A stretch of DNA of 64,000 bases from Bartonella sp. DB5-6 (GTDB lineage Bacteria; Pseudomonadota; Alphaproteobacteria; Rhizobiales; Rhizobiaceae): NCBI RefSeq assembly GCF_000278115.1, contig NZ_JH725114.1, positions 54,533 through 118,532 on the forward strand, in the 5' to 3' direction. Shown piece after piece: positions 1 to 11,934 of this stretch. Below the pieces are notes generated by a model. That model worked only from the letters and a program-made list of their open reading frames with translations. It made no database searches and was not told the DNA's origin. Position 1 is the first letter of the stretch; every line of letters begins with the position of its first letter. Both the position numbers and the translations under genes were made by a program.

Positions 1-2325
1 GCTCCTCAACGCTCTAAACCACGATTCGAAGAAGTAATTCCTCATGAAACCGTTGCTAAAAGTAATCTTTCATCTGCTGAAATGGAAGCAAGACTTCGCG
101 CGTTAGAAGAAGCACATATTCAAGAAAAAATAATGCGTGAACAAGCTGAAAAAGAAGCAAAACGTGCAAAAGAACATGAAGAAAGTTTGAGACAATCAAT
201 TCAAGAAACCGAAATACATCAAGAAAAAGAAAGCTCACCAGTACAGACTCCATCTCTTACCTCGGCTCACTCTCTTAGCGAATCGATAAATATCCCTATC
301 ACGCCTAAAAATACAACTGTGATTGAAAAACGTAGAGCAGATGACAATAAAGAAGACGAGCGCCATAACCGACGCGCCAACCCTGTTAAATCAGAAGTGC
401 GTGCACCAAAAGTTGTAAAAGGTGCTGATGAACGACGCCGTGGAAAATTAACCCTCAATAGCGCTTTAGACGAAGACGGTAGTGCACGTGGACGTTCAAT
501 GGCTGCAATGCGTCGTAGGCAAGAGAAATTTAAACGTGCACAAAACCAAGAGCCAAGGGAAAAAATTTCTCGCGAAGTTGTTCTTCCTGAAACCATTACT
601 ATTCAAGAGCTTGCGCAGCGTATGACTGAGCGCTCCGTGGATGTGATTAAATTTCTGATGAAACAAGGACAAATGATGAAACCTGGCGATGTTATTGATG
701 CAGATGTTGCTGAACTCATTGCCGTTGAATTCGGTCATACTGTTAAACGTGTTTTGGAATCTGACGTAGAAGAAGGCATTTTTAATATAGCTGATAATCC
801 TCAAAAAGTGCGGCAACGCCCACCGGTCGTAACAATTATGGGCCATGTCGACCACGGAAAAACTTCTCTGCTTGATGCTATTCGAAAAGCAAATGTTGTT
901 TCTGGTGAAGCAGGTGGTATTACACAGCATATTGGCGCTTATCAAGTGGAGCAAAATGGTCAAAAGATTACCTTTATTGATACACCTGGACATGCTGCTT
1001 TCACGGCTATGCGCGCTCGTGGAGCTCGTGTTACGGATATTGCCGTTCTGGTTGTAGCTGCTGATGATAGTGTCATGCCACAAACAATTGAATCAATTAA
1101 TCATGCCAAAGCAGCTGGTGTACCGATTATTGTTGCTATCAACAAAATTGATAAACCAGCTGCTGACGCGCAAAAAGTGCGTACAGAACTTCTGCAACAC
1201 GAAGTGTTTGTTGAAACCATGGGTGGGGAAACTTTAGAAGTCGAAGTTTCTGCTAAAACTGGTCAAAATCTTGATAAACTTCTCGAAGCTATTCTCCTCC
1301 AAGCTGAAATTCTTGATCTGAAAGCCGATCCTCAACGAACCGCAGAGGGCGTTGTGATTGAAGCAAAACTGGATAGAGGACGTGGATCTGTTGCAACAGT
1401 TCTTGTTCAAAAAGGAACATTGCATCCTTCTGATATTATTGTCGCCGGCAATGAATGGGGTCGTGTGCGTGCTTTGATCGACGACCATGGTCGTCACGTG
1501 AAAGAAGCAATTCCTTCTACGCCTATTGAAATTTTAGGTATGCAAGGAACACCGCAAGCTGGAGACCGTTTTGCCGTTGTCACTCATGAAGCAAAAGCAC
1601 GCGAAATTGCTGAATACCGTCAGCGATTAGCACGTGATAAAGCTGTAGCACGACAAACGAGTTCTCGCGGTTCTCTTGAACAGATGATGACCAAATTACA
1701 AACCACAGGCATTAAAGAATTTCCCCTTATTATTAAAGGAGATGTGCAGGGATCAATTGAAGCAATCGCTTCAGCATTAGAAAAGCTAGGAAATGAAGAA
1801 GTACGTGCACGTATTGTACATTCTGGTGCTGGGGGTATCACTGAAAGTGATATTTCTCTCGCTGAAGCTTCTAACTCTGCTGTGATTGGCTTTAATGTTC
1901 GAGCCAATAAACAAGCGCGTGATTGTGCTAAAACACAAGGAATTGAAATTCGCTATTATAACATCATCTACGATCTTGTTGACGATATAAAAGCTGCCAT
2001 GTCAGGATTACTCTCACCAGAACAGCGTGAGACTTTCCTTGGAAATGCTGAAATTCTGGAAGTCTTTAACATCACAAAAATTGGAAAAGTTGCTGGTTGT
2101 CGCGTTACAGACGGTAAAATAGAACGGGGAGCTGGTGTTCGCCTTATCCGCGATAATATTGTCATTCATGAGGGAAAACTTAAAACACTCAAACGCTTCA
2201 AGGATGAAGTCAATGAAGTACAAAGTGGTCAAGAATGTGGAATAGCATTCGAAAACTATGACGACATACGTACAGGAGATACTATTGAAACTTTCCGCAT
2301 CGAACATATTAATCGCACATTGTAA
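1..2325 (+). CDS. infB: Translation initiation factor IF-2 (5' end outside window)
   Basis: IF-2 is the GTPase that brings initiator tRNA to the ribosome and promotes subunit joining. The frame is open from base 1 with no upstream stop, so the N-terminus is cut by the window edge; about 774 codons remain. The first ~190 visible residues are Glu/Lys/Arg-rich and low complexity, as in the long N-domain of alphaproteobacterial IF-2. An IF2_N module ([14 protein letters not shown]) follows. The GTPase motifs are GHVDHGKT at 841-864, DTPGH at 979-993 and NKID at 1141-1152. The C-terminal tRNA-binding domains end in EHINRTL. It is followed by rbfA and truB on the same strand, the usual nusA-infB operon order. 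Confidence 0.97.
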   Translation, partial: APQRSKPRFEEVIPHETVAKSNLSSAEMEARLRALEEAHIQEKIMREQAEKEAKRAKEHEESLRQSIQETEIHQEKESSPVQTPSLTSAHSLSESINIPITPKNTTVIEKRRADDNKEDERHNRRANPVKSEVRAPKVVKGADERRRGKLTLNSALDEDGSARGRSMAAMRRRQEKFKRAQNQEPREKISREVVLPETITIQELAQRMTERSVDVIKFLMKQGQMMKPGDVIDADVAELIAVEFGHTVKRVLESDVEEGIFNIADNPQKVRQRPPVVTIMGHVDHGKTSLLDAIRKANVVSGEAGGITQHIGAYQVEQNGQKITFIDTPGHAAFTAMRARGARVTDIAVLVVAADDSVMPQTIESINHAKAAGVPIIVAINKIDKPAADAQKVRTELLQHEVFVETMGGETLEVEVSAKTGQNLDKLLEAILLQAEILDLKADPQRTAEGVVIEAKLDRGRGSVATVLVQKGTLHPSDIIVAGNEWGRVRALIDDHGRHVKEAIPSTPIEILGMQGTPQAGDRFAVVTHEAKAREIAEYRQRLARDKAVARQTSSRGSLEQMMTKLQTTGIKEFPLIIKGDVQGSIEAIASALEKLGNEEVRARIVHSGAGGITESDISLAEASNSAVIGFNVRANKQARDCAKTQGIEIRYYNIIYDLVDDIKAAMSGLLSPEQRETFLGNAEILEVFNITKIGKVAGCRVTDGKIERGAGVRLIRDNIVIHEGKLKTLKRFKDEVNEVQSGQECGIAFENYDDIRTGDTIETFRIEHINRTL

Positions 2326-2452
2326 AATAATCCAGCGACTTTACTCCCTGTAAAATGAGAAAAGTTATTGAATTTTATGCACAATGCCTCCGTTCTTTAT
2401 TATCCTTTAAGGCAATCAAAGAAAGAGGGATTGTAACAAAGGTAAGACTTCG

Positions 2453-2860
2453 ATGAAAAATGCAGGACCATCACAACGGCAGCTAAGAGTAGGAGAACAA
2501 GTGCGCCATGCAGTATCTCATATACTACAGCGTGGTATTTTACTCGATGATGTCTTAAAAGATATGGTAATTTCTGTCTCTGAGGTGCGCATGTCACCAG
2601 ATTTAAAAATTGCCGTTTGCTTTGTTTCTCCTCTCAGCATTCTTAAAAACACATCTCATGTTGATGTCGTTGATATCCTCAATAAACACAGCCGTTTTAT
2701 CCGTGGAGAAATTAGCCACGCATTGAGACAGATGAAATATATGCCTGAGCTGCGTTTTCGGCTTGATAGTAGTTTCGATAATTTTTCAAAAATTGATGCT
2801 TTGCTTCGCTCACCTGAGGTGGCACGCGATCTTCACCATAGCGATAAACTTGAGGATTAG
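2453..2860 (+). CDS. rbfA: 30S ribosome-binding factor A
   Basis: RbfA is a small KH-like protein that assists late 16S rRNA maturation and is needed for growth in the cold. The 135-residue product has the family pattern: a basic N-terminus ([15 protein letters not shown]), the central [12 protein letters not shown] strand, and a C-terminal [14 protein letters not shown] segment. The start ATG follows a weak purine-rich stretch. It sits 127 bp after infB and its stop lies 4 bp before truB, so cotranscription is likely. Confidence 0.95.
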   Translation: MKNAGPSQRQLRVGEQVRHAVSHILQRGILLDDVLKDMVISVSEVRMSPDLKIAVCFVSPLSILKNTSHVDVVDILNKHSRFIRGEISHALRQMKYMPELRFRLDSSFDNFSKIDALLRSPEVARDLHHSDKLED

Positions 2861-2864
2861 AAAT

Positions 2865-3824
2865 ATGGCACGGCAACGCAAAAAAAAAGGCCGTTCCGTT
2901 TCTGGCTGGATCATATTTGATAAACCAAAAGGAATGAGATCAACAGAAGCCGTCTCACAAATCAAATGGCTTTTTCATGCGCAAAAAGCAGGACATGCAG
3001 GTACGCTTGATCCTCTTGCTTCTGGTCTCCTACCAATTGCATTAGGTGAAGCAACAAAAACCGTTCCCTACGTTATGCAAGGTACAAAAACCTACCGTTT
3101 TCATATTGTTTGGGGAGAAGAGCGTTCAACAGACGATCTAGAAGGTGAAGTAACGAAGACATCTCTCAAACGTCCAACACGCGAAGAAATACTCGCCCTT
3201 CTTCCTCAATATACAGGTGTTATTTTGCAAACACCTCCACAATTTTCGGCAATTAAAATTGCCGGTAACCGTGCCTATGATTTAGCACGTGATGGTGAAG
3301 TTGTTGAAATTCCACCACGCCAAGTAGAAATAAAAACTTTTAAACTAATAGAAACTTCTACCAATGAGCGTTCTATCTTTGAAATAACCTGCGGAAAAGG
3401 AACCTATGTGCGCTCCTTAGCACGCGATATGGGACGTGATCTCGGTTGTTATGGATATATTGCCGATTTAAGACGCATCGCAGTAGCACCTTTTTGTGAA
3501 AATGATCTCATCACATGGGACGAACTAAAAGCAGCAACACTGGATAAAAATGTAACAAATGGACATGGTGCTCATCCCAAAAGAGATTTTTCAACACTTG
3601 ATACACTTTTAATTAAAACAGGTGCTGCGCTGGATTGTCTTTCCCATTGTATACTTAATGAAATCCAAGCACAACGAGTTATGATGGGCAATCCTGTTTC
3701 CCTCTGTGATAACAATGCATCTATTAATGAAGAAGAGATTTGCGTTATCTACAAAGGCCAACTTCTTGCTATAGGCACTCTTGATAAAAGCTTATTCAAG
3801 CCAAAGCGGATTTTCACAATTTAA
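2865..3824 (+). CDS. truB: tRNA pseudouridine(55) synthase
   Basis: TruB converts U55 of the tRNA T-loop to pseudouridine. The 319-residue product carries the TruB motif [15 protein letters not shown] with catalytic Asp near residue 49, the YRFHIVWGE strand, and the [12 protein letters not shown] motif. The frame is open further upstream, but that would overlap rbfA by ~100 bp. The ATG at 2865, 4 bp after the rbfA stop, gives the normal N-terminus ([15 protein letters not shown]). A C-terminal PUA-like segment is present. Confidence 0.95.
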   Translation: MARQRKKKGRSVSGWIIFDKPKGMRSTEAVSQIKWLFHAQKAGHAGTLDPLASGLLPIALGEATKTVPYVMQGTKTYRFHIVWGEERSTDDLEGEVTKTSLKRPTREEILALLPQYTGVILQTPPQFSAIKIAGNRAYDLARDGEVVEIPPRQVEIKTFKLIETSTNERSIFEITCGKGTYVRSLARDMGRDLGCYGYIADLRRIAVAPFCENDLITWDELKAATLDKNVTNGHGAHPKRDFSTLDTLLIKTGAALDCLSHCILNEIQAQRVMMGNPVSLCDNNASINEEEICVIYKGQLLAIGTLDKSLFKPKRIFTI

Positions 3825-4292
3825 TCCGTTCTTTCTCATAATCATCTCTCTGAAAAAATACTTTCTCATATTAATAAGGAGAAGGAGGCTTTTTTCATTA
3901 CTTTAAACTCACCCTTTTACAATAATTCAGATAAGGGTCTAAGGCAGTGGTGTGTCCGTAAAACTAACCTTCACTCGCACAATAAAGCACAAGAATGTGT
4001 CTTTATCATTTAAATCGTTTCTTTAATCATTGCTAGATACACGTGCATATATTGTAGTGTCAAGAGGATTTGGTAGGATAGAAAACTTAAACTTTAGTTG
4101 AAACAAATTGCAATACTAATAATCTTAGGCTGTTCATTCAGTAAAAATCTGCCCTTAATTTACTAACTGCATAAAGCGCGCATTGAACATCTTAAAATTT
4201 CTGCTGTTTCGTTCATCCTAACAAATTTATCCATAAAATAGTATTGCACATATTTAATAGTTGATAAGAAAACTGTTTTAGCCCTCTTCCCA
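3825..4292. other. Intergenic spacer between truB and the MFS gene
   Basis: About 470 bp of AT-rich sequence between two convergent genes. I see no credible ORF, tRNA or strong terminator. It may be residual DNA from whatever event placed the MFS gene inside the truB-rpsO-pnp cluster. Confidence 0.5.
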
Positions 4293-5921
4293 TCAAGGCA
4301 ATTGATCAGCAGAGGGTTTTAAATGCATCTCACTGACATGTGGTATTGTTTGCCGCTCAATCATACGGTGTACTCTTATACCACTTGGCATACGATTTAA
4401 TTGACGCAAGAGCTTATTTACCTCTGCATCTGCTTTTGTACGACGATGATTATGGCGTAAATAATCTACCCATGTTGGCATATGATAAGCTTCTGTCCAA
4501 TATTCAGGCCTTTCGAGATCACGCAAAAGAACCCATTGACGAGCGCCATCACGTAAACGAATATTGCGACGACGTGTCATCACTTTGAGAAATTCTTCGA
4601 GATCATTTTCATGAATTTGGTAATCAATCATAATCATGATAGGACCGCTTCGTGCTTTTAGGTCGAGTAAAAGCTCTGGTTCTCTGAAATGATCAAGCGG
4701 ATCAAGATCTATCTCAGGAATTTCCTGAACCCTAAATTTGACTCCCGCAAGAGCTCCCAAAATCAAGAATAGAGAACAAACACTCAAAGCAACTGTTGGA
4801 GAATAACCATCAGCAAGAGCTCCCCAGATAGCGCTTCCGATAGCCATACCTCCATAAGATGCTGTTTGATAAAGCGCTAAAGCACGTGCAACGACCCAGC
4901 GTGGTGTAGATAATTGTACAGATGTATTAAACAACGACAACGCCAAAACCCAACACAAACCTGCAGGAAATAAAGCAATATGGCTTATAACCAGCGAACG
5001 GCTCATTGCCAAAAAAAGACAGGAAAAAGCAAAACCAATAAATGCGCTTGTAATAATCGTCTCTGAACGAAAATAATGCCGTACAGATGAATTAATAACA
5101 CCGGCGGTCATCGCTCCCAAACCAAAACAACCAAGAAGTGTGCCATAAAGAAGTGCATTTCCCCCGAGAATGTTATGCACAACGATTGGCAAAAGTGCTA
5201 AAATCGAAATTGCTCCAATACCAAAAAGGAACGCTCTGATCATAATACTAAGGAGATTAGGCGACATCGCAACATAACGCAAACCATCTGAGACGGCCCC
5301 GAAAAGTCTCTCTCGTGGCAACGAATTGTTTTTATAACTCTGTTTCCACAAAAACAAAGCAGCAATTAAAGGAATGTAACTTATCGCATTGAAAAGAAAA
5401 GCTGCTGATGCACCCAGAGTAGCAATAACAGCACCACCAATAGCAGGACCTACACTACGCATTAAATTAAAGCCTACACTGTTCAGACTAACGGCAGCAG
5501 GAATATTTTCCCTGCTCACAATGTCTCCTATTGTTGCCTGCCAAGAAGGATTATAAAAGGCGGTTCCACACCCAATCAAAAATGTAAAGCATAACAAAAA
5601 CCAAGGTGTTAAAAAGCCCATATAGGATAAAACAGCCAAATTAATTGAAACAACCATCATCATAATCTGCGCACACAACATAATTTTACGCCGATTAAAA
5701 TTATCAGCTAATGCTCCCGCCATCAGAGAAAACATAACAAGTGGTAATGTCGTAGCACTTTGAACAAACCCAACCATAGAATGTGAAGAACTAATCAATG
5801 CCATCAACCACCCTGCCCCTACAGCCTGTATAAGCCCTCCCAAATTAGAAACAAGAGTAGTCAGCCATAAATTACGAAATATTGAATTACGAAAAAGCTC
5901 TAACGTCGAAATGCTCTGCAT
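4293..5921 (-). CDS. MFS transporter with C-terminal ABM-like domain (MFS_3 family)
   Basis: This is a putative inner-membrane exporter of about 542 residues. The first ~410 residues hold 10-12 hydrophobic helices, with a short N-terminal leader SISTLELFRNSIFRNLWLTT and the cytoplasmic loop DNFNRRKIML typical of the MFS_3 (DUF894, EntS-like) group. The last ~110 residues are soluble and resemble an antibiotic-biosynthesis-monooxygenase-like fold (MIDYQIHENDLEEFLKVM...RDLERPEYWTEAY), a tail known in this family. The start chosen is the ATG at 5921, which has GGAGG seven bases upstream; an earlier in-frame start lacks this. It lies antisense inside an otherwise conserved translation gene cluster. 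The substrate is unknown. Confidence 0.85.
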   Translation of the reverse strand: MQSISTLELFRNSIFRNLWLTTLVSNLGGLIQAVGAGWLMALISSSHSMVGFVQSATTLPLVMFSLMAGALADNFNRRKIMLCAQIMMMVVSINLAVLSYMGFLTPWFLLCFTFLIGCGTAFYNPSWQATIGDIVSRENIPAAVSLNSVGFNLMRSVGPAIGGAVIATLGASAAFLFNAISYIPLIAALFLWKQSYKNNSLPRERLFGAVSDGLRYVAMSPNLLSIMIRAFLFGIGAISILALLPIVVHNILGGNALLYGTLLGCFGLGAMTAGVINSSVRHYFRSETIITSAFIGFAFSCLFLAMSRSLVISHIALFPAGLCWVLALSLFNTSVQLSTPRWVVARALALYQTASYGGMAIGSAIWGALADGYSPTVALSVCSLFLILGALAGVKFRVQEIPEIDLDPLDHFREPELLLDLKARSGPIMIMIDYQIHENDLEEFLKVMTRRRNIRLRDGARQWVLLRDLERPEYWTEAYHMPTWVDYLRHNHRRTKADAEVNKLLRQLNRMPSGIRVHRMIERQTIPHVSEMHLKPSADQLP

Positions 5922-6242
5922 TTTTTGCCTCCAAATCGGCAATCTATTGCCTTCTTTAATATAAACACGTTATGCAAAGCAGCAATCTTTGTATTAAAAG
6001 AATGCATAATTCTTTAAGGACTCTCATAAAACCTTGTTAAAATCAATATTTCAAAACAAAATCCTTTATTGAAAGACGGTTTTCAAGATGCTTTTAAGGA
6101 CTAGTATTTTAACCTTCGTTCCTGTATAAATGCCAAAGTAAGTAAGAGTCTTCAACTCTTCTTGTTTCTTCGCAGACCCTTGCTGAACGACATCTCGGCT
6201 GTGGGTGACTTTTGTTTCTTTGTTTTTTGAAAGGATAATATG

Positions 6243-6512
6243 ATGTCGATTACAGCTGAACGTAAACAAGCTCTTGTCGCAGAATACGCAAATAAAGTCG
6301 GTGACACAGGATCACCAGAAGTACAGGTTGCTGTGCTTTCTGAACGTATTTCTAATTTAACTAACCATTTTAAATCTCATAAAAAGGATAATCATTCTCG
6401 TCGTGGTCTTTTAAAAATGGTATCTCAACGCCGTCGCCTTCTTGATTACCTTAAAGGGATTGACCAAAATCGTTATCAAACACTTATCAGAAAGTTAGGT
6501 TTGCGTCGCTAA
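6243..6512 (+). CDS. rpsO: 30S ribosomal protein S15
   Basis: S15 is a primary 16S rRNA-binding protein of the small-subunit platform. The 89-residue product starts [16 protein letters not shown] and contains the [11 protein letters not shown] and [17 protein letters not shown] motifs of the family, at normal length. Two ATGs occur in tandem (6240 and 6243); the second gives the canonical N-terminus. A leader with a perfect 6-bp hairpin (AAGAGT/ACTCTT near 6147-6163) lies upstream. A terminator follows the gene. Confidence 0.97.
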   Translation: MSITAERKQALVAEYANKVGDTGSPEVQVAVLSERISNLTNHFKSHKKDNHSRRGLLKMVSQRRRLLDYLKGIDQNRYQTLIRKLGLRR

Positions 6513-6528
6513 AAGAAAAATGAGATGT

Positions 6529-6556
6529 GGTGTTCTAAAAAAACACCTATTTTTTT
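6529..6556 (+). terminator. Rho-independent terminator after rpsO
   Basis: A GGTGTT/AACACC stem with a 7-nt loop is followed by TATTTTTTT. It lies 17 bp after the rpsO stop, so pnp expression probably needs read-through or a separate promoter in the 200 bp that follow. Confidence 0.75.
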
Positions 6557-6753
6557 AGTTAGAACTCTAAAAACTGACGAGTAATCATCATGAGGCGGGA
6601 TTGCTAGTTTCTTTGTGTTTGAATTGCGATTTATTGCTCTCTTCTCACAAAAAACAGAAGTATTTTGTTGTCCTGCCTATAGCTTTAAAATATGCCACGC
6701 AAACCCAGAATGTGAACACTCAAAGGTGTGACACTGGTCATTAAGGATAAGAA

Positions 6754-8955
6754 ATGTTCAAAACGCACAAGATAGAAATTGAATGGGCAGGTCGACCACT
6801 GACCATAGAAACAGGTAAAATAGCGCGTCAAGCTGATGGTGCAGTAATTGCTACTTACGGAGAAACCATTGTCTTAGCGACTGTTGTTTCAGCAAAAAAT
6901 CCAAAACCAGATCAAGATTTTTTTCCTCTCACCGTTAATTATCAAGAAAAATTATATGCTGTTGGTAAAATACCCGGTGGTTATTTAAAGCGTGAAAATC
7001 GGCCAACCGAAAGTGAGACATTGATCTCACGTTTGATTGATCGTCCAATTCGCCCTCTCTTTGCCAATGGTTATAAAAATGATACGCAAGTCATTGTTTC
7101 CGTTATACAACATGATCTCGAAAATAATCCTGATATCCTTGCAATGATTGCATCTTCTGCCGCGTTGACTTTGTCAGGTGTTCCTTTTATGGGCCCTATT
7201 GCAGGTGCCCGTGTTGGCTACTGTAATGGACAATACGTTCTCAATCCTCATATCGATGAAATGCCCGAATCAAAACTTGATCTTGTTGTAGCCGGAACTG
7301 AAAGTGCTGTGTTGATGGTTGAATCAGAAGCCCAAGAATTACCGGAAGATATCATGTTGGGTGCTGTTATGTTTGGGCATAAAGGCTTTCAACCTGTCCT
7401 TGATGCCATCATCAAGCTTGCTGAAGTTGCCGCAAAAGATCCACGCGATTTTGTTCCCGAAGATCTCTCTGATCTCGAAAAAACCATGCTAGAAATGGCC
7501 GAACAGAATATACGAAAGGCTTACACGATTACAGATAAACAAGAACGTTATGCCGCGATTGATGCACTAAAAGCAGAAGTCATCAATAAATTTATACCAG
7601 AAACAGAAGAAAATTGTAAATTCAGTACCGACCAAATTGCAACCGTTTTCAAACAGTTGCAAGCAAAAATTGTTCGTGGAAACATTCTTGATACACAAAA
7701 GCGTATTGATGGGCGTGACCTTTCAACAGTACGCCCTATCCAATCAGAAGTTAGTATTTTGCCCCGTACACATGGCTCGGCACTCTTTACCCGTGGAGAA
7801 ACACAAGCAATTGTTGTTGCAACACTAGGAACTGGTGAAGATGAACAATATGTTGATTCTTTAACAGGTATGTATAAGGAAACATTCCTCCTTCATTACA
7901 ATTTCCCACCATTTTCAGTAGGTGAAACAGGACGTCTTGGTTCTCCTGGGCGCCGTGAAATTGGACATGGCAAATTGGCGTGGCGTGCACTTCATCCCAT
8001 GTTACCAAGTAAGGAATCCTTTCCTTATACCATTCGTGCTGTCTCAGAGATTACTGAATCCAATGGATCATCTTCCATGGCAACTGTTTGTGGTACTTCA
8101 CTTGCTCTCATGGATGCCGGTGTTCCTCTGGCACGCCCCGTTGCAGGGATTGCTATGGGTTTGATTAAAGAAGGTGAACGCTTTGCTGTTCTATCTGATA
8201 TTTTAGGAGATGAAGATCATCTTGGAGATATGGATTTTAAAGTAGCTGGGACAGAAAATGGCATTACTGCCTTACAAATGGACATTAAAATTGATGGTAT
8301 TACTGAAGAAATTATGAAAATCGCACTTGAACAAGCCAGAGGTGGTCGAATCCACATCCTTAACGAAATGTCCAAGGCTTTAACCAGTGCACGCGCTGAA
8401 TTAAGTGAATTTTCTCCACGTATTGAAGTTATGAACATTGCTGTTGATAAAATTCGCGATGTTATTGGCTCTGGTGGTAAAGTTATTCGAGAAATCGTTG
8501 AACAAACTGGAGCGAAAATCAATATTGAAGATGATGGTACAATTAAAATTGCCTCTGCTGATGCTAAAACCATTGAGGCAGCGAAACGCTGGATCCATTC
8601 CATTGTTGATGAACCCGAAGTTGGTGCTATATACCAAGGAACAGTTGTAAAAACTGCAGAATTCGGTGCATTTGTGAATTTCTTTGGCTCACGTGATGGA
8701 CTTGTCCATATCTCTCAACTTGCATCAGAACGCGTCACAAAAACAACAGATGTTGTTAAAGAAGGTGATAAGGTTTGGGTTAAACTAATGGGCTTTGATG
8801 AGCGCGGTAAAGTTCGGTTATCGATGAAAATTGTCGACCAACAAACAGGTGCAGAAATTACAGGTGATCGGTCAATAAAAGAAGAAAAAGAAAATAGCAT
8901 GGATGAAAAAAATAAATCCGCAAATAAGCGCCGTCATAAGAAAAAAGAAGAGTGA
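6754..8955 (+). CDS. pnp: Polyribonucleotide nucleotidyltransferase (PNPase)
   Basis: PNPase is the 3'-5' phosphorolytic exoribonuclease of the RNA degradosome. The 733-residue product has the full layout: a first RNase PH domain (residues ~10-145, [14 protein letters not shown]), an all-helical linker, a second, catalytic RNase PH domain (~310-540, [15 protein letters not shown] and [18 protein letters not shown]), a KH domain (~553-612, [12 protein letters not shown]) and an S1 domain (~620-690, [19 protein letters not shown]). The C-terminus is a Lys/Glu-rich tail. It follows rpsO as in most proteobacteria. Confidence 0.97.
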   Translation: MFKTHKIEIEWAGRPLTIETGKIARQADGAVIATYGETIVLATVVSAKNPKPDQDFFPLTVNYQEKLYAVGKIPGGYLKRENRPTESETLISRLIDRPIRPLFANGYKNDTQVIVSVIQHDLENNPDILAMIASSAALTLSGVPFMGPIAGARVGYCNGQYVLNPHIDEMPESKLDLVVAGTESAVLMVESEAQELPEDIMLGAVMFGHKGFQPVLDAIIKLAEVAAKDPRDFVPEDLSDLEKTMLEMAEQNIRKAYTITDKQERYAAIDALKAEVINKFIPETEENCKFSTDQIATVFKQLQAKIVRGNILDTQKRIDGRDLSTVRPIQSEVSILPRTHGSALFTRGETQAIVVATLGTGEDEQYVDSLTGMYKETFLLHYNFPPFSVGETGRLGSPGRREIGHGKLAWRALHPMLPSKESFPYTIRAVSEITESNGSSSMATVCGTSLALMDAGVPLARPVAGIAMGLIKEGERFAVLSDILGDEDHLGDMDFKVAGTENGITALQMDIKIDGITEEIMKIALEQARGGRIHILNEMSKALTSARAELSEFSPRIEVMNIAVDKIRDVIGSGGKVIREIVEQTGAKINIEDDGTIKIASADAKTIEAAKRWIHSIVDEPEVGAIYQGTVVKTAEFGAFVNFFGSRDGLVHISQLASERVTKTTDVVKEGDKVWVKLMGFDERGKVRLSMKIVDQQTGAEITGDRSIKEEKENSMDEKNKSANKRRHKKKEE

Positions 8956-8977
8956 TCTTCCCTCCTGTTATCAAATA

Positions 8978-9009
8978 AAATGCCATCCTAATATCAGAAT
9001 GGCATTTTT
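8978..9009 (+). terminator. Rho-independent terminator after pnp
   Basis: A perfect 9-bp stem (AAATGCCAT/ATGGCATTT) with a 12-nt loop runs into TTTTT. It lies 22 bp after the pnp stop. Confidence 0.85.
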
Positions 9010-9026
9010 CTTTAAAAGAGCTACAT

Positions 9027-10022
9027 GTGTTACTGTTTTTACCTTTTAAAAACCATGCTCTTCCTCTTCCCAATCTAGACCAATCTTGGGTGAGTTTTGG
9101 TTTGACGGAAGTTCCTACTCTAGAATGGGCGCAAAACTTAAAAGTTATAACGCCTTGGCGACCAGACTTTTTGAAATTTACTAATGCTCGATTTCACTGC
9201 TCCCCTCAAATAGATAAAACTTTTACTTATGATGGTGCACTCTTACATTTAAGCAAATATCGTGGTTTTAACCAAAATTGCTTTCTTGATTTATTAGAGT
9301 GTGTTAAACCTAATGGGTGGATTGTTATCGGTGGAAGTAAAACTGCTGGTGCAGCTTCCATGATGAAATGGGTCGAAACGCTTGTTCCCATCACCAGTAA
9401 ATTGTCTAAAAACCATGGACTGGTATTTTGGCTTCAAGTTCCACCAGAAATAAAAGAGCAGAATATTGCACAGCGGCGTTCACCGCCTCTCACTTTTGAA
9501 AATAAATTTCAAACAACTTCTGGCATGTTCTCGCACGGTCGTATTGATTTGGGATCTGCTGCGCTTGCTTCCCATATGTGCAAAGTTATTTCTGGAAAAA
9601 CTGCCGATTTTGGAGCTGGCTGGGGTTTTCTTTCTTACGCTGCTCTTGAAAGTGGAAAACTAACGACTCTCGACCTCTATGAAGCAGATTACAATGCTTT
9701 GAGAGCAGCCAAACAACACCTTGAACACATGATAGCTTCCTGTCCGATTCATTTTTATTGGCATGATCTTGTAAATGAACCAATTACAGACCTGTATGAT
9801 ACAATCATTTCAAACCCACCGTTTCACACACAACATACTACAGATATCTCATTAGGGCAGCATTTTATTATAAATGCTGCAAAATGCCTTAAGCTAGGTG
9901 GCAATCTGCTTCTTGTTGCTAACCGCCACCTGCCTTATGAAACATTGTTAAAAAATATTTTCCGCTCGGTATTGATACATGAACAAGCACATGGATTCAA
10001 AATTATCGAAGCACGCCGTTAA
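9027..10022 (+). CDS. rsmC: RsmC-like 16S rRNA (guanine-N2) methyltransferase
   Basis: This is an S-adenosylmethionine-dependent methyltransferase, probably acting on 16S rRNA. The 331-residue length and two-domain layout match RsmC: an N-terminal pseudo-methyltransferase half and a C-terminal catalytic half with motif I (TADFGAGWGFLSYAAL, around residue 193) and the catalytic IISNPPFH motif (around residue 257). The frame opens with GTG at 9027, only 18 bp after the pnp terminator, and no strong ribosome-binding site is visible, so the exact start is uncertain. Confidence 0.85.
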   Translation: MLLFLPFKNHALPLPNLDQSWVSFGLTEVPTLEWAQNLKVITPWRPDFLKFTNARFHCSPQIDKTFTYDGALLHLSKYRGFNQNCFLDLLECVKPNGWIVIGGSKTAGAASMMKWVETLVPITSKLSKNHGLVFWLQVPPEIKEQNIAQRRSPPLTFENKFQTTSGMFSHGRIDLGSAALASHMCKVISGKTADFGAGWGFLSYAALESGKLTTLDLYEADYNALRAAKQHLEHMIASCPIHFYWHDLVNEPITDLYDTIISNPPFHTQHTTDISLGQHFIINAAKCLKLGGNLLLVANRHLPYETLLKNIFRSVLIHEQAHGFKIIEARR

Positions 10023-10041
10023 ATGAAAACAAGCGATAACT

Positions 10042-11352
10042 CTAAAGAATAAAACGTGAAAGATCAATATCAGCAGCAAGCTCACCTATTGATTGTCTGA
10101 CATAAGCGGCATCAACTTTAAATGATGTACCCGCTTTATCTGGCGCCGTAAAAGAAATCTCATCTAAGACGCGCTCCATCACCGTTTGCAAACGACGTGC
10201 TCCTATATTTTCAATCCTTGCGTTCAGATCCACAGCAATATCCGCTAAAGCATCAATCGCATCATCGGTAATTTCTAAATGGACCTCCTCTGTTGCCATT
10301 AAAGCAATATATTGCTTAATCAAGCTAGCTTCAGGTTCAGTTAGAATCCGTCGTAAATCTTCCCTTGTTAAAGCATTTAGCTCCACGCGAATAGGCAAAC
10401 GCCCTTGAAGTTCTGGCAACAAATCAGATGGCTTGGAAACATGAAATGCGCCTGATGCAATAAAAAGAATATGATCTGTTTTGACTTGACCATATTTTGT
10501 AGCAATTGTTGTTCCTTCAACCAAAGGCAAAAGATCGCGTTGAACGCCCTCACGCGAAACGGCAGCACCTGCTCCACCATCTCGGGTTGCAATTTTATCA
10601 ATCTCATCAATAAAAACAATTCCATCATTCTCAGTAACACGGAGCGCTTCTTGAATAATTTTATCTTGATCAAGGAGCTTTTCAGATTCATCATCAATGA
10701 GAGGCTTAAAAGCATCCTTTACTGTCGTTTTGCGGACCTTTGTACGACTCCCCATTTTACCAAAAATATCTGATAAATTCATAATTCCCATTTGGGCGCC
10801 TGGTATACCAGGAATATCAAAGGTTGAAGCGCTATTGCTGTTATTATCGGCTACTTCAATTTCAATCTCTTTCTCATCCAATTCACCTTCGCGCAGCTTT
10901 TTGCGGAAACTATCGCGGGTAGCAGGGCTTGCTGTCTTACCAACAAGGGCATCTAAAACACGCTCTTCAGCATTAACATGAGCCTTTACTTTAACTTCAT
11001 CCCGTTTTTTTTCACGCACAAGAGAAATAGCTATCTCAACAAGGTCACGAATAATTTGCTCAACATCACGTCCTACATAACCAACTTCAGTAAATTTAGT
11101 CGCTTCTACTTTAACAAAAGGTGCTCCAGCAAGTTTTGCTAATCGACGTGCTATACCTGTTTTACCAACACCTGTTGGTCCTATCATCAAAATATTTTTT
11201 GGCATAACCTCTTCACGCATTGGACCATCGAGTTGTTGTCTACGCCACCGATTGCGCAGTGCAATAGCAACAGAACGCTTGGCATCATTTTGTCCAATAA
11301 TAAAACGATCAAGTTCAGAAACAGTCTCACGAGGGGAAAATACAACACACAT
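10042..11352 (-). CDS. hslU: HslUV protease ATPase subunit
   Basis: HslU is the AAA+ unfoldase ring that feeds substrates into the HslV peptidase. The 436-residue product has [15 protein letters not shown] at the N-terminus, Walker A GPTGVGKT (~residue 54), an inserted I-domain (~110-230), Walker [12 protein letters not shown], and a C-terminal tail ending in DLSRFIL that docks into HslV. Its ATG directly abuts the hslV stop codon, so the two genes form a tight operon. Confidence 0.97.
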   Translation of the reverse strand: MCVVFSPRETVSELDRFIIGQNDAKRSVAIALRNRWRRQQLDGPMREEVMPKNILMIGPTGVGKTGIARRLAKLAGAPFVKVEATKFTEVGYVGRDVEQIIRDLVEIAISLVREKKRDEVKVKAHVNAEERVLDALVGKTASPATRDSFRKKLREGELDEKEIEIEVADNNSNSASTFDIPGIPGAQMGIMNLSDIFGKMGSRTKVRKTTVKDAFKPLIDDESEKLLDQDKIIQEALRVTENDGIVFIDEIDKIATRDGGAGAAVSREGVQRDLLPLVEGTTIATKYGQVKTDHILFIASGAFHVSKPSDLLPELQGRLPIRVELNALTREDLRRILTEPEASLIKQYIALMATEEVHLEITDDAIDALADIAVDLNARIENIGARRLQTVMERVLDEISFTAPDKAGTSFKVDAAYVRQSIGELAADIDLSRFIL

Positions 11353-11934
11353 TCAAATAGCTTTCTCTAAAGAGGATAATTCTGCATCCAATGTTTCAAT
11401 TGTAAAATGATCATTGGTATAAACACAAATTTTAGCGGCAATATTCATAGCTTTACGGGCAATAGTTTCTGCATCCAAATCTATATCCATGAGTGCTCGA
11501 GCAGCCGAAAGAGCAAAATTTCCTCCAGAGCCAATTGCCATTACTCCATCTTCCGGTTCTAAAACATCACCAAGCCCTGTTAAAGCTAAAGTTATTTTCT
11601 TATCAGCCACAAGCATCATAGCCTCGAGACGCCGCAAATAGCGGTCTGTTCGCCAATCTTTTGCAAGTTCTACACAGGCACGCATGAGCTGATCAGGATA
11701 TTGTTCAAGCTTCGTTTCTAACCTTTCTAGCAAAGTGAAAGCATCTGCTGTAGCACCTGCAAAACCAGCGATAACCGCTCCGCCCTTCCCAAGACGACGA
11801 ACTTTACGTGCATTACCTTTCATAATAGTCTGCCCAAGTGAAACCTGTCCATCACCGGCCATCACGACTTTGCCACCTTTTCGTACGGTAATAATAGTTG
11901 TACCATACATTATATCTGGCTTATGTTCTGCCAT
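11353..11934 (-). CDS. hslV: HslUV protease proteolytic subunit
   Basis: HslV is the proteasome-like threonine peptidase of the HslUV complex. The 193-residue product has a short propeptide ending in MYG followed by [11 protein letters not shown], so Thr12 would be the mature catalytic N-terminus. The GDGQVSLGQ and AMGSGG-like ([16 protein letters not shown]) motifs are present. It is first in a two-gene operon with hslU; the promoter must lie in the 221 bp shared with the divergent asparaginase gene. Confidence 0.97.
   Translation of the reverse strand: MAEHKPDIMYGTTIITVRKGGKVVMAGDGQVSLGQTIMKGNARKVRRLGKGGAVIAGFAGATADAFTLLERLETKLEQYPDQLMRACVELAKDWRTDRYLRRLEAMMLVADKKITLALTGLGDVLEPEDGVMAIGSGGNFALSAARALMDIDLDAETIARKAMNIAAKICVYTNDHFTIETLDAELSSLEKAI

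Noticed and set aside
56..1083. Several minus-strand ORFs opposite infB
   Set aside because: They are shadows of the well-supported IF-2 frame and have no family features.
4282..4316. CCCTCT/AGAGGG hairpin followed by TTTT
   Set aside because: Overlaps the coding end of the MFS gene and has a long loop; not convincing as a terminator.
4340..4588. 82-codon plus-strand ORF
   Set aside because: Lies antisense within the MFS gene, with no ribosome-binding site or recognisable domain.
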